The notes beneath the pieces are model-generated. The model was not told the origin of the DNA and did no database searches. It saw only the letters and a list, made by a program, of their open reading frames with translations. A stretch of DNA of 64,000 nucleotides. It comes from Guptibacillus spartinae. Its GTDB lineage: Bacteria > Bacillota > Bacilli > Bacillales > Guptibacillaceae. This document shows, piece after piece, positions 17,997 to 26,433 of the stretch. A program made the position numbers and the translations under genes. The stretch covers positions 124,001-188,000 of the forward strand of contig NZ_JAQQWU010000007.1 of assembly GCF_028610625.1 (NCBI RefSeq), in the 5' to 3' direction. Numbering within the stretch: position 1 is the first letter of the stretch; the number at the start of each line of letters is the position of its first letter.

Positions 17997-20195
17997 TTAA
18001 TGAAACAAACCGGATTTTCTAGATTTCTTCATGAGTTGATTGGTCTTTCTACTTAGAAGCTCTTTAAGGAATGCACCTAATAGAAGGAACACAATAGCAA
18101 ACACTCCTAGAAAGAATAAGTCTTCTTTTACACGCGCCCATACAATTCCCCCAACTGCTTCTCGCATCAAATCAACCGCGTAAGAAAAGGGCAAGAATGG
18201 ATGAATCTTCTGAAAGAATTCTGGTAATAACGCGACTGGATAAGTTCCTCCAGAACCTGCAATTTGGAGAACGAGAAAAACGATAGCCATTGCCTTTCCT
18301 ACATCACCGAATACAGAAACGAGCGTATAAACCATTAACATAAATACAAAGCTAGTGGCCAGTCCGAACAGCACGAATAGGACGGGATGCACAATATCAA
18401 CTCGAAGTATAAAAAGATCTCCTAATGTGACAACGAGGGTTTGAAGAAAACCTACGCTAATGAAAGTAAGTAACTTTCCAAAATACACCTGGCGATTTGA
18501 AACTTCAAGCCCAGATGCTTCTGTTGTTAATAGTGACACTAAAAGTAGTGCCCCTACCCATAAGGAAAGCACTGTGTAGAACGGCGTCATACCCGTTCCG
18601 TAATTTTGGATGGGAAACAGAGAATTTTTACTTAATACAATAGGCTCTTCAAAGAAACTTTGTTCGGCCATAGGGTCATTTTTCAAGAGTTCAATAATGT
18701 CATTGATATCGGTTTCTCCCTGGATCTCTCGAATTCGATCGGCAAGTTGGTTTACTTTATCGTTCACATATGGATACTCATTGAGCATATAAGCTAAAAT
18801 ATCTTGACCTTCTCCTATATTCTCTTCTGTACTTGAGAGAATTCGTTCCACTTCAGGAATTGTTGTTTGTGCCTCTTTTAACGTGGAGCGTGCATTTGAC
18901 AATGTGTTTTTTGCACTCGCTACTTCTGAAAGTACTTTAGGTTCAATGTTTTCGTTGTACTCTTTTAGAAATGAGTCGATTTTATTAGCCGTATCACCTG
19001 ATTTTTCTTGAAGTGATGATAATAGATTATCTACTTCTTTTTGTTTGTCAGCTAATTCGGCGTCGATCTTTTGAGTGTCGCCTTTAATCGTGTTTAGCTG
19101 TGCTTTAATTTGATCAAGATCTGTAATTGCTTGATTGATTGCTTCATGTTCACCCTGGTTCAGTTCATCTGCTTCTGTTTTTCCCTCCTCTCCTGTGTTT
19201 GCATTACTACCGCTCGTCACCTGTTCTAAAACGCCTTGAACATTATTAATTCGTTGAATAGAGTCATCAACTTGTTGGTCCATTTGTCCTCTGATCTTCT
19301 CAATTGAAGAAAGATCAATATCTGGTGTTTTTATATCTGTTAAAAACTGATTCACGTTTTCTGCTGTTTGTTGTGCCTTCGTTAGGTCTTCTTTAACCTG
19401 AGGTGCAAGCTCATTCAATCTGCCTTCCGCTTCATTAAGAAACTGAGTGGTATCATCAATCGTGTTAATGCCTTCACTTGTGATTTGTTCCGCTTCAGGA
19501 AGAAGTCCTTGAACTTGATTAATGACCTTCTCTGCATCTTTTGAATCAGACATCGCGTCTGAAACTAAACGGTTTATTTCTGGAAGGTTCTCCTCAAGTT
19601 TGAATACGTACTCCTCGAACTTCTGTATATCTGAAAGATCTTTTTCAAATTCTACGCCTAACTCATTAAACAAATCAAAAATCGTCCCATTCACTACGGA
19701 AACAAAGTTACTAGTAATTTGGTCAACAATGACGCTTGCCCCTTTTTCTGTGATTTTAGGAGCAATGGCATTTACCTTTTCATTCACATAATACTCAACT
19801 TCTGCTTTCTCTGGCTTGTCATTAATAACGGTCCCAAGTTTCGTGGAAAAATCTTTTGGAATAACGATCACCGCAAAGTAATCACCATATTCAAGCTTTT
19901 CCATTGCATTATCTCGATTAGAAAAGTGCCATTCCATACGCTCATTGTTTTTTAATTCTTTCGTCAGCTCTTTCCCCGCATCAATTTCCTTATCTCGAAT
20001 GGTAGCTCCTTCATCTTCATTGACAATCCCTACCGGCAACTGATCGGTCTGGCTATAAGGGTCCCATGAAGCACCAATATTAAACCAGGCGTATAGAGAG
20101 GGAAGTATAATGAGACCTCCTAATAATATAGCTGCTACCCAGTTTGTTCCGATACTTCTCCAATCTTTCAAAAATATTCTTATGATGTTCTTCAT
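17997..20195 (-). CDS. Second YhgE/Pip-family membrane protein
   Basis: This 732-residue paralogue of the 5.1-7.4 kb gene has one N-terminal membrane segment (about 15-37) and the conserved external domain (VGIVNEDEGATIRD). Its long coiled-coil stalk (about 170-510) lacks the DG-L-G heptads of the other copy and is rich in Glu, Gln and Asn. A five-helix ABC-2-like membrane domain starts at IQNYGTGMTPF (about 530). The start is ATG behind AGGAG; an earlier ATG 28 codons upstream overlaps the promoter (ATGACA-17-TATACT, 20266-20238) and is rejected. No TetR gene or TGAC palindrome lies beside it, so it is probably regulated differently. Confidence 0.85.
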   Translation of the reverse strand: MKNIIRIFLKDWRSIGTNWVAAILLGGLIILPSLYAWFNIGASWDPYSQTDQLPVGIVNEDEGATIRDKEIDAGKELTKELKNNERMEWHFSNRDNAMEKLEYGDYFAVIVIPKDFSTKLGTVINDKPEKAEVEYYVNEKVNAIAPKITEKGASVIVDQITSNFVSVVNGTIFDLFNELGVEFEKDLSDIQKFEEYVFKLEENLPEINRLVSDAMSDSKDAEKVINQVQGLLPEAEQITSEGINTIDDTTQFLNEAEGRLNELAPQVKEDLTKAQQTAENVNQFLTDIKTPDIDLSSIEKIRGQMDQQVDDSIQRINNVQGVLEQVTSGSNANTGEEGKTEADELNQGEHEAINQAITDLDQIKAQLNTIKGDTQKIDAELADKQKEVDNLLSSLQEKSGDTANKIDSFLKEYNENIEPKVLSEVASAKNTLSNARSTLKEAQTTIPEVERILSSTEENIGEGQDILAYMLNEYPYVNDKVNQLADRIREIQGETDINDIIELLKNDPMAEQSFFEEPIVLSKNSLFPIQNYGTGMTPFYTVLSLWVGALLLVSLLTTEASGLEVSNRQVYFGKLLTFISVGFLQTLVVTLGDLFILRVDIVHPVLFVLFGLATSFVFMLMVYTLVSVFGDVGKAMAIVFLVLQIAGSGGTYPVALLPEFFQKIHPFLPFSYAVDLMREAVGGIVWARVKEDLFFLGVFAIVFLLLGAFLKELLSRKTNQLMKKSRKSGLFH

Positions 20196-20237
20196 ATTTA
20201 AGCTCCTACTTAATAAAAGTATGTATCTACCTATAAT

Positions 20238-20266
20238 AGTATAATTCCCCATAAAAAAAATGTCAT
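20238..20266 (-). promoter_or_regulatory. Sigma-A-like promoter of the second yhgE
   Basis: Minus strand ATGACA (20266-20261), 17 bases, TATACT (20243-20238), about 45 bases before the ATG. Confidence 0.5.
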
Positions 20267-20444
20267 GAGCCTGATTCACTCGCTAATGACTCACGATTCA
20301 CTCAACATACCCACGAATTGTGTTTATTGGTCCAATTCAACAACTTATTTTAGTTCTATTTACTATTTTAATCTCGCTATATAAGTGTAGGTGTCCAGTC
20401 AGAAGGGAATAAGAAAGAGAGATTATGTGAAAGGAGAAACTGCA

Positions 20445-21338
20445 ATGACACGAGTAGCTATTATATTAAATCCAAAAGCTGGAAATGTTAAAATGGTTAA
20501 TCAAATTGACTTGATACAAGAACGCCTTCAAGAAAAATATGAACAAGTATCTTTACACAAGACAGAACATGAAGGGCACGGTGCTGAATTAGTAGAAGAA
20601 TTAGCGGATGATGTCGACATTCTTATCGGCGCCGGGGGGGATGGTACCATCTACGAAATCGCAAACGCGATTTGTAAGAGGGAGAAACGTCCTATTTTTG
20701 GTGTGATTCCTGGAGGGACTTGTAATGACTTCTCTCGAGCCATTGGAATTAATCAAAACCCGATCCAAGCTGTTGAACAGCTTCTAGAAGAGAACCGTTC
20801 CCTTATCGATGTCGGGCGATCTAATGACGAATATTTCTTGAACTTCTGGGGAATTGGATTAATTACTCAAACATCAGAGAATATCAATCCTGACACAAAA
20901 GAGGTTTTCGGAAGGCTTTCCTATTACATTAGCACAGCCCAAACCATTAGTAATCCAGAACCTTTTCACCTAAAAGTGGAGGCGGATGAAACGAATTTTG
21001 AAGGGGAAGCCGTCATGATGATTGTGGGGAACGGTCCTTTTACAGGGGGCATTCAAGCTTTCTTCCCTGAAAACAACCTGCAAGATGGAGAATTCGATGT
21101 TTTAATCATTAAAGAAACGTCTCTTCCAACTTTTTGGTCAATTTTTCAATCAAAAGTGTTCAAACAATCTCGGTTTAACGAAGATATTGTTCACTTCCAA
21201 ACTAAGAATCTAAGCATAACTGCCAGTCCAGAACAAACAATCGATTGTGACGGAGAACGCTATTACACGACCCCGTCTACACTCGAAGTTCTACCAAAAT
21301 ACTTAACTGTTCTTACTGGAAAAAACTTTCCGAACTGA
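20445..21338 (+). CDS. Diacylglycerol/lipid kinase family protein (YegS/DgkB type)
   Basis: This 297-residue soluble kinase has the DAGK catalytic domain: nucleotide-binding GAGGDGTIYEIANAI (about 62-76), PGGTCNDFSRAIG (about 88-100) and GNGPFTGGIQAF. Family members phosphorylate diacylglycerol or related membrane lipids for recycling into phosphatidate. The closest role would be DgkB, but YegS/BmrU-like enzymes cannot be excluded. ATG is 8 bases after AAAGGAG; an upstream GTG extension has no such site. It converges on and overlaps a PAP2 phosphatase gene by 36 bases, pairing a lipid kinase with a lipid phosphatase. Confidence 0.85.
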   Translation: MTRVAIILNPKAGNVKMVNQIDLIQERLQEKYEQVSLHKTEHEGHGAELVEELADDVDILIGAGGDGTIYEIANAICKREKRPIFGVIPGGTCNDFSRAIGINQNPIQAVEQLLEENRSLIDVGRSNDEYFLNFWGIGLITQTSENINPDTKEVFGRLSYYISTAQTISNPEPFHLKVEADETNFEGEAVMMIVGNGPFTGGIQAFFPENNLQDGEFDVLIIKETSLPTFWSIFQSKVFKQSRFNEDIVHFQTKNLSITASPEQTIDCDGERYYTTPSTLEVLPKYLTVLTGKNFPN

Positions 21339-22049
21339 GCCAAAACTAATAGAAGAACGTTTCATCCAGAGAACCCACTCTAATGAGAAAATACAAACAA
21401 ATAGCCAGAGGGTGCCAGCTGCATAGCCTGCTAGTACATCGCTTGGATAATGAACGCCTAAATAGATTCGGCTAAATCCAATCAATAGAATAAAGAGAAG
21501 TACGAGTAACCCACTTATCCATTTGGTTGCCTTCCCCCTCTGGCTCCTTATGATCAGATATCCAATAAATCCATAGAGCAGAAATGAACCCATTGCATGA
21601 CCACTTGGAAAACTATATCCGACTGCATCATAAGCAGCATCCACAGTAGGACGCGACCTGGCAAAGAAGTGTTTTAACACTTTTGTTAATAGTCCTCCGG
21701 CAGCCTGGGCAATGATGAAAAAAAGAATACTCCATCCATCGCGCTTCTTAAACCACAGTATCGCTACTGTTGCGATTGAAACGACTGTAATCCACCAGAC
21801 TGCTCCTAACTCTGTAATGACTTCGATTACGTTTAACAACCCATCCGAACGAATCGGGTCAATTGCTGACCTAATCGATTGGTCAAATTGAAGGGTTTCT
21901 TTTTCAAGTATTTCTTCCGCTAACTCTGAAAATAACATAATCGCTAAAATAGCAACTAATAGACCTAAAGCATTTAATAATAGAGGTAACCAAACCTTTT
22001 TTTGTTTTAGCGCCCCTGGAAGCTTGCTAAAAAACTCATTTTTGTTCAT
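21303..22049 (-). CDS. PAP2-family lipid phosphatase
   Basis: This 248-residue membrane enzyme has about six hydrophobic segments and all three PAP2 active-site motifs: KVLKHFFARSRPT (K-x6-RP), SFPSGHAMG (PSGH) and SRIYLGVHYPSDVLAG (SR-x5-H-x3-D). It should remove phosphate from phosphatidate, phosphatidylglycerophosphate or undecaprenyl diphosphate at the outer membrane face; the exact substrate is not decidable here. Its last 12 codons run antisense to the 3' end of the lipid kinase gene. A strong terminator separates it from the gene behind. Confidence 0.85.
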   Translation of the reverse strand: MNKNEFFSKLPGALKQKKVWLPLLLNALGLLVAILAIMLFSELAEEILEKETLQFDQSIRSAIDPIRSDGLLNVIEVITELGAVWWITVVSIATVAILWFKKRDGWSILFFIIAQAAGGLLTKVLKHFFARSRPTVDAAYDAVGYSFPSGHAMGSFLLYGFIGYLIIRSQRGKATKWISGLLVLLFILLIGFSRIYLGVHYPSDVLAGYAAGTLWLFVCIFSLEWVLWMKRSSISFGSVRKVFSSKNS

Positions 22050-22077
22050 ATTCTCACACCTGTCTATTTAGACTTTT

Positions 22078-22110
22078 AAAAAAAGCCGCTGAACCAGCAG
22101 CGGCTTTTTC
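22078..22110 (-). terminator. Terminator of the DJ-1/DUF3243 operon
   Basis: Perfect 11-bp stem AAAAGCCGCTG / CAGCGGCTTTT, 6-base loop, T-run on the minus strand, directly behind the DUF3243 stop. Confidence 0.85.
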
Positions 22111-22111
22111 C

Positions 22112-22468
22112 TTAGTTTTCTTTATTTAATACCATACGGACGAGAAGATGAGCTAATTCATGTCTTTGTTCTTTATTACCAACGAGCCAAAGCTCTTGAA
22201 GAAGTTTCTCTTCTCTATTTTTCGGCTCTTCTTTCTTAGCTAAGTATCCAGCAACCTTTTCTGCTCCTTGAGCCAATCTCTCTTCGCTTAGCCCTAGTTT
22301 TTCTCCCAGCTCTACTCTCGTAGCTAGATAAGATTTAAACTGTTCGAAATTAGATAGAATATCATCCATCTGTTCTTCACTCATTCGATCTAACGTATTA
22401 TCTACTTTATTCACGTTAAGTTCACTATCTTTATTAACTAAATGATTTTTTTCAGACATTGATTCCAC
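22112..22468 (-). CDS. DUF3243 (YmfJ-like) protein
   Basis: This 118-residue protein has no signal peptide or membrane segment. Its C-terminal part (about 30-115) matches the DUF3243 pattern of Bacillus YmfJ: NFEQFKSYLATRVELGEKLGLSEE, GYLAKKEEPKNREEKLLQELW, NKEQRHELAHLLVRMV. It is acidic and helical, with no known activity. The N-terminal 30 residues are a polar extension. It starts 28 bases after the DJ-1 gene and shares its operon, so it is probably also under sigma-B control. Confidence 0.75.
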   Translation of the reverse strand: MESMSEKNHLVNKDSELNVNKVDNTLDRMSEEQMDDILSNFEQFKSYLATRVELGEKLGLSEERLAQGAEKVAGYLAKKEEPKNREEKLLQELWLVGNKEQRHELAHLLVRMVLNKEN

Positions 22469-22469
22469 T

Positions 22470-22507
22470 CCTTCAATCAGCTATCCATCCTTCAATCAGC
22501 TATCCAT
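22470..22507. repeat. Perfect 19-bp tandem duplication across the DJ-1 stop codon
   Basis: The 19-bp unit at 22470-22488 recurs without change at 22489-22507. The upstream copy on the minus strand supplies the last codons and TGA of the DJ-1 gene. The second lies between the stop and the DUF3243 start and duplicates its purine-rich ribosome-site region. Confidence 0.9.
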
Positions 22508-23011
22508 CACGGATAACGATTTTTCGATAAACGCTGGAATATCATCTGGATTTCTACTGCTCACGAGATTGCCTCCACAGACAACAACCTCTTCATCAAA
22601 TACGTTTGCTCCAGCATATTTTAAATCTGTTTGAATGGATTTAAATCCAGTAATATTTCTTCCATTTAATACTTCTGCTGAAATGAGCAACTGTGGTCCA
22701 TGACAAATAACGAGTGTTTTTTTATTCATAAACATCATTTTTTTCGTGAATGCAACAAAACGGTCATCTGCTCGTAGCTCATCTGGAGAAACACCTCCAG
22801 GAATAAACAGAACATCATACTCTTCAGGTTTTACATCGTCAATTCCTTTATCAGATGTAACTTTAGCCTCGCCTTGTTTTCCAGTTAATTCTTTACCTGC
22901 TTCTGAACTTATTACTGTTAAGGAATGCCCAGCATTTCCAAACTGTTCTGCGGGCTTCGTGTATTCTACATCCTCAAACATATCTGTCATTAATACGGCA
23001 ATCTTACTCAA
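22496..23011 (-). CDS. DJ-1/PfpI-family protein (general stress protein YfkM/YraA type)
   Basis: This 171-residue class I glutamine amidotransferase-like protein has the nucleophile elbow LVICHGPQLLIS (Cys about 101, His next) and the family start AVLMTDMFEDVEYTKPAE with the conserved Glu. The closest families (YfkM, YraA, PfpI) are implicated in deglycation or protein repair under stress. Ribosome site TAGGAGGG. The first of two genes, it is transcribed divergently from the ferritin-like gene with sigma-B-like promoters on both sides. Confidence 0.85.
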   Translation of the reverse strand: MSKIAVLMTDMFEDVEYTKPAEQFGNAGHSLTVISSEAGKELTGKQGEAKVTSDKGIDDVKPEEYDVLFIPGGVSPDELRADDRFVAFTKKMMFMNKKTLVICHGPQLLISAEVLNGRNITGFKSIQTDLKYAGANVFDEEVVVCGGNLVSSRNPDDIPAFIEKSLSVMDS

Positions 23012-23059
23012 GATAAACCCTCCTAGATAAATGTAATCATGTCACTGATATAATGACTA

Positions 23060-23084
23060 TTACCCCTCCTAACGTCTGTCAAAC
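23060..23084 (-). promoter_or_regulatory. Candidate sigma-B promoter of the DJ-1 operon
   Basis: Minus strand GTTTGA (23084-23079), 13 bases, GGGTAA (23065-23060). Confidence 0.6.
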
Positions 23085-23120
23085 ATCAATTCTATTCTCC
23101 CTAAATATCTTTTGATTTAT

Positions 23121-23146
23121 GTTTTATCTTGCCAATGTAAGGGTAA
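23121..23146 (+). promoter_or_regulatory. Candidate sigma-B promoter of the ferritin-like gene
   Basis: GTTTTA (23121-23126), 14 bases, GGGTAA (23141-23146). It is divergent from the DJ-1 promoter 37 bp away. Confidence 0.65.
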
Positions 23147-23193
23147 AATTAATATGGAACCAAAACAGCAAAGCTTTAGAAAGGATGTTTAAA

Positions 23194-23628
23194 TTGGCAG
23201 ACAAAAAACAAGAACTCATCGATGGACTAAATGTAGACCTTGCTAACGAATACGCTGCAAGTATTATGTACACTTATAACGCAGCAGTTGTATCCGGCTT
23301 ATATCGTCAAACATTGAAACCATTCTTTGAAAGTGAAATTGCAGATGAACAGGGCCATGCCCTTTACCTTGCAGAAAAGATTAAAGTATTAGGCGGTACC
23401 CCTACTACTGCACCGGCAGAAGTGAAGCAACTAACAGATGTCAAAGAAATGCTCCTAGAAGCTCGCACTGCTGAGAAGGATACCATTGATCGTTATGAAG
23501 AGCGTAAAAAACAAGCGGAAGAACTTGGCTTTACTGAACTCGTTGTGAAGCTAGATGATATGATTGCAGATGAAACACATCATATGGAAGAAATGGACCG
23601 CATTCTTAGCGACGCACGATTTGAATAA
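23194..23628 (+). CDS. Ferritin-like (bacterioferritin/Dps-type) four-helix protein
   Basis: This 144-residue all-helical protein has di-iron type ligands spaced as in bacterioferritin-like proteins: Glu in NEYAASIMYTYN, E-x-x-H in ADEQGHALYLAEKI, and E-x-x-H in DETHHMEEMD. It likely stores iron or detoxifies peroxide. The start is TTG, 8 bases after AAAGGA; in-frame ATGs upstream overlap the promoter or the ribosome site. A sigma-B-like promoter lies upstream and a very long terminator follows. It could also be a DUF2383-like or rubrerythrin-fold protein; no rubredoxin Cys are present. Confidence 0.8.
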   Translation: MADKKQELIDGLNVDLANEYAASIMYTYNAAVVSGLYRQTLKPFFESEIADEQGHALYLAEKIKVLGGTPTTAPAEVKQLTDVKEMLLEARTAEKDTIDRYEERKKQAEELGFTELVVKLDDMIADETHHMEEMDRILSDARFE

Positions 23629-23655
23629 ACGTCATCCCTTACCGACTTTCAAAAA

Positions 23656-23717
23656 GCAAATATAGAGAAAAGGACCAGCCGGGTATAATCTCAGCTGGTC
23701 CTTTTCTCTATATTTGC
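23656..23717. terminator. 24-bp perfect inverted-repeat terminator between ferritin-like gene and ecsC
   Basis: The arms 23656-23679 and 23694-23717 are perfectly complementary over 24 bp with a 14-base loop. T-rich tracts are on both strands. The right arm contains the last three codons and TAG of ecsC. Confidence 0.85.
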
Positions 23718-24451
23718 TCATTTTCTTCTTTCATTCTCCGGATACGATAAGCATTCATTGCATTTTGACCGAGCCAATCAAGAAAATGATAATTCACATA
23801 AGCCCCCACAATCGCGCCTACTCCAGGTATCATTTGAAGTAATTTAGGGAGATCAATATAATCTCGATATTCAAGCTGAAAAGATCTCCAATCATGTGTC
23901 TCTAGCATGTTAGGTGCTTCTTTTAGGCTTTCCTCCCAATTAATAACCTTATCGTAACTTTCTTTTCTGATATGATCAGATGAAAAAGCAAGTTGAAAAA
24001 CAGTAAGGATAAAAATTCGTTCATCCAATTTCTTGGCATCAAATCCATAAATGCTTGCTAAATCAAAAAGGAATTTCATTTTAATGGACAAAAGTAAAGG
24101 AAAATCAGCTAACCCTAATAAGATCCCTCCCGCTCCTGTACCCGCACCTTCTGTCGCAGCAATTCGTTTGTATTTGCGTATTAATTCTCTAGCTTGTTGA
24201 TCACTCACCCGAAGTGATTGGTGGCTTTTGGGCGGATGGACCGTATACGTATTTCCAAGGAGTACACCTTGTACCATAGTCTTGATACTCGTCGTTACAA
24301 TCGAGTGAACCCGTTCAGGAATAAGATCATTAATCCGACTTTGTATTCTTTTGGCTGATCGCGAAACCATCGATGACTTTCTTTTTATTGTTCGTTCCCA
24401 CGCCTCAAGTTCTTCCTCTACTTCTTGTTGATAGTTCATGTCCTTATACAC
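23708..24451 (-). CDS. ecsC: EcsC family protein
   Basis: This 247-residue protein matches EcsC: basic amphipathic N-terminus, then KRIAATEGAGTGAGGILLGLADFPLLLSIKMKF split across a hydrophobic stretch (about 95-130), and a second near MIPGVGAIVGAYVNY. The function of EcsC is not known; B. subtilis ecsAB affects competence, secretion and intramembrane proteolysis. The start is ambiguous: GTG here (GAGG 6 bases upstream) or ATG four codons on. It is the last gene of ecsABC, 27 bases after ecsB. Confidence 0.88.
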   Translation of the reverse strand: MYKDMNYQQEVEEELEAWERTIKRKSSMVSRSAKRIQSRINDLIPERVHSIVTTSIKTMVQGVLLGNTYTVHPPKSHQSLRVSDQQARELIRKYKRIAATEGAGTGAGGILLGLADFPLLLSIKMKFLFDLASIYGFDAKKLDERIFILTVFQLAFSSDHIRKESYDKVINWEESLKEAPNMLETHDWRSFQLEYRDYIDLPKLLQMIPGVGAIVGAYVNYHFLDWLGQNAMNAYRIRRMKEENEQI

Positions 24452-24478
24452 CCTTTGCCTCTATTGTACTTTTAAAGT

Positions 24479-25696
24479 TTAAGAAGCTGATCGTCTAACT
24501 ACAACAGAGCGAGACGTTGCCAAAACAACGGCTACGATGCCTGCTAATAGCACAGATAAAAATACGATTATATTAAGAGACAGAAGAAAAGAAAGCACTG
24601 CGAACGTTGCTGCCTGTACTCCTAATAGGCGAAGTAGCAAAAGACGAAAAGCTTTCGCTTGTTCTTGTTCCGGTAAAGGATAAAGTTTTACCATAACATG
24701 TGCTTGATAATGAGGATAAAGCGTACGTAACTGAGTAGCTGTCAAATAAATAATTAAAGCAGCACCAATCACTTTTCCGAGTAAACCAGGCACGAATGCT
24801 ATCACAGCGAGACCTAACAGCCACAATCTAAAATAAATTCCAAAATACTCATTACTGCGTATAAACGCTTTTTGATAAAGGGTGGCATATACAGAATGAG
24901 ACGGTAATAACTTCTCTGCAAGCGTACTTAACAATCGTCTCTGCTTAACGGATTGCTTCAATTTAGGTACATCTGTAAATAAGTTAGCAGTACGATAAAA
25001 CTTCATACTTTGCTGCTCATCCATGGCTAGCAACTTCTCCCACTTAATCGCATATTTTCGCTGAAGAGGCAGAAACATTAAGAAGAAAATAGAAACGAAA
25101 AGGAGAGCAGCTAAAGCGACCAATAACCATTGCGCCTGTATTAGAAGTAAGTAAGTAACAAGAATGTTGATCACCAGTCTTGTCAGCATATACACAAAAA
25201 CGGAGTGGTGTGCAGGTAAATGCAACTCCATCCATTTCATGAAGACATTCGCACCTTTTAATACAATAAGCACACCTATTACAAACACATAATACCCCGT
25301 ACCAGCAGCCATTTCGTGTTGATAAAGCGGAGCTAAAATCGTCATGACAACGACTGTTGTGAATAGTTGAAGGGCAAAACTATACATGAGCGATTGACGG
25401 AAATAACCTTCCAATCGATTTTCGGCAGGCAACAGAAAGACAAGATCTGCTTCAGATAAAAAGAATCGAAGAGGTGTCCGAACAAGCACAATAGCGGCTA
25501 TTGCCGTCATCACTGCCACCCCGGGAAATGATTCAGGTAGCACCTTTAGAATTTCACTGTAATAATACGCCCCAAAAATGAGAGCTAGAACAACGGTGAA
25601 TAAAAAGCTGCTATTACCAATAAGCCTAAAATAGCGCATGGCAATGTTCCAGAATGCCCCTGCCCTTTCTTTCCATAACGTTTGTAGCTGCATCAT
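24479..25696 (-). CDS. ecsB: ABC transporter permease EcsB
   Basis: This 405-residue polytopic protein has 8-10 hydrophobic segments. Length and N-terminus (LWKERAGAFWNIAMRYFRLIGNS) agree with EcsB (408 aa). It forms the membrane part of the Ecs exporter, whose substrate is thought to be peptides or hydrophobic compounds. In B. subtilis Ecs loss blocks RasP-dependent cleavage of anti-sigma factors. The start overlaps the ecsA stop by 4 bases, so translation is coupled. Confidence 0.9.
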   Translation of the reverse strand: MMQLQTLWKERAGAFWNIAMRYFRLIGNSSFLFTVVLALIFGAYYYSEILKVLPESFPGVAVMTAIAAIVLVRTPLRFFLSEADLVFLLPAENRLEGYFRQSLMYSFALQLFTTVVVMTILAPLYQHEMAAGTGYYVFVIGVLIVLKGANVFMKWMELHLPAHHSVFVYMLTRLVINILVTYLLLIQAQWLLVALAALLFVSIFFLMFLPLQRKYAIKWEKLLAMDEQQSMKFYRTANLFTDVPKLKQSVKQRRLLSTLAEKLLPSHSVYATLYQKAFIRSNEYFGIYFRLWLLGLAVIAFVPGLLGKVIGAALIIYLTATQLRTLYPHYQAHVMVKLYPLPEQEQAKAFRLLLLRLLGVQAATFAVLSFLLSLNIIVFLSVLLAGIVAVVLATSRSVVVRRSAS

Positions 25697-26433
25697 TTCC
25701 CACTCCTGGTCGCTTCAATATAAATGTCATCAAGCGTGGCAGAATTATTCCCAATTTGATTTCGTAATTCTGTCATTGTACCAGCCATCACAATGTGTCC
25801 ATCATGCAAGATAACAAAACGATCGCAGTATCTTTCAGCAGTTGAAAGGATATGTGTCGACATGAGCACCCCTGCCCCTTTATCTTTCATGTCAAGCATC
25901 ATATCAAGGAAGGATTGGATACCGATAGGATCCAGTCCTACAAAAGGCTCGTCAACAATATAGAGGGATGGTCTTACGAGAAAGGCGCACATGATCATCA
26001 CCTTTTGTCTCATGCCTTTCGAAAAATGCCCTGGGAACCACTTCTTCATATTCGTCATTCGAAACTCTTGCAGAAGCGCTTCCGCTCGCTCCTTCCACGC
26101 CTCATCAAGTTCATACGCTAATGCCGTCAACTGCAAATGTTCCCACAGAGTCAACTCATCATATAAAAGAGGCGTTTCAGGTATGTAAGAGAACTGTTTG
26201 CGATACCCATCTTTGTTGGTAGCAAAAGTCGTCCCACCCACTTTAATTTCACCATTCATTGGATCAAGCAAGCCCAGAATATGTTTTATTGTCGTGCTTT
26301 TACCAGCCCCATTAAGGCCAATTAACCCAACAATCTCATTTGAATTGACTCGTAGAGATACATCATGAAGGACAGGCTTATTTGCCTGATACCCACCAGT
26401 AAGATGACTAACTTCTAAAATTGAATTCTTCAT
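25693..26433 (-). CDS. ecsA: ABC transporter ATP-binding protein EcsA
   Basis: This 246-residue nucleotide-binding subunit has Walker A GLNGAGKSTT (about 38-47), signature FSKGMRQKV, Walker B LYIVDEPFVGLDP and the switch His in STHILSTAE. The length equals B. subtilis EcsA. It drives the EcsB membrane exporter. It is the first gene of ecsABC, divergent from hit as in B. subtilis. Confidence 0.93.
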   Translation of the reverse strand: MKNSILEVSHLTGGYQANKPVLHDVSLRVNSNEIVGLIGLNGAGKSTTIKHILGLLDPMNGEIKVGGTTFATNKDGYRKQFSYIPETPLLYDELTLWEHLQLTALAYELDEAWKERAEALLQEFRMTNMKKWFPGHFSKGMRQKVMIMCAFLVRPSLYIVDEPFVGLDPIGIQSFLDMMLDMKDKGAGVLMSTHILSTAERYCDRFVILHDGHIVMAGTMTELRNQIGNNSATLDDIYIEATRSGK

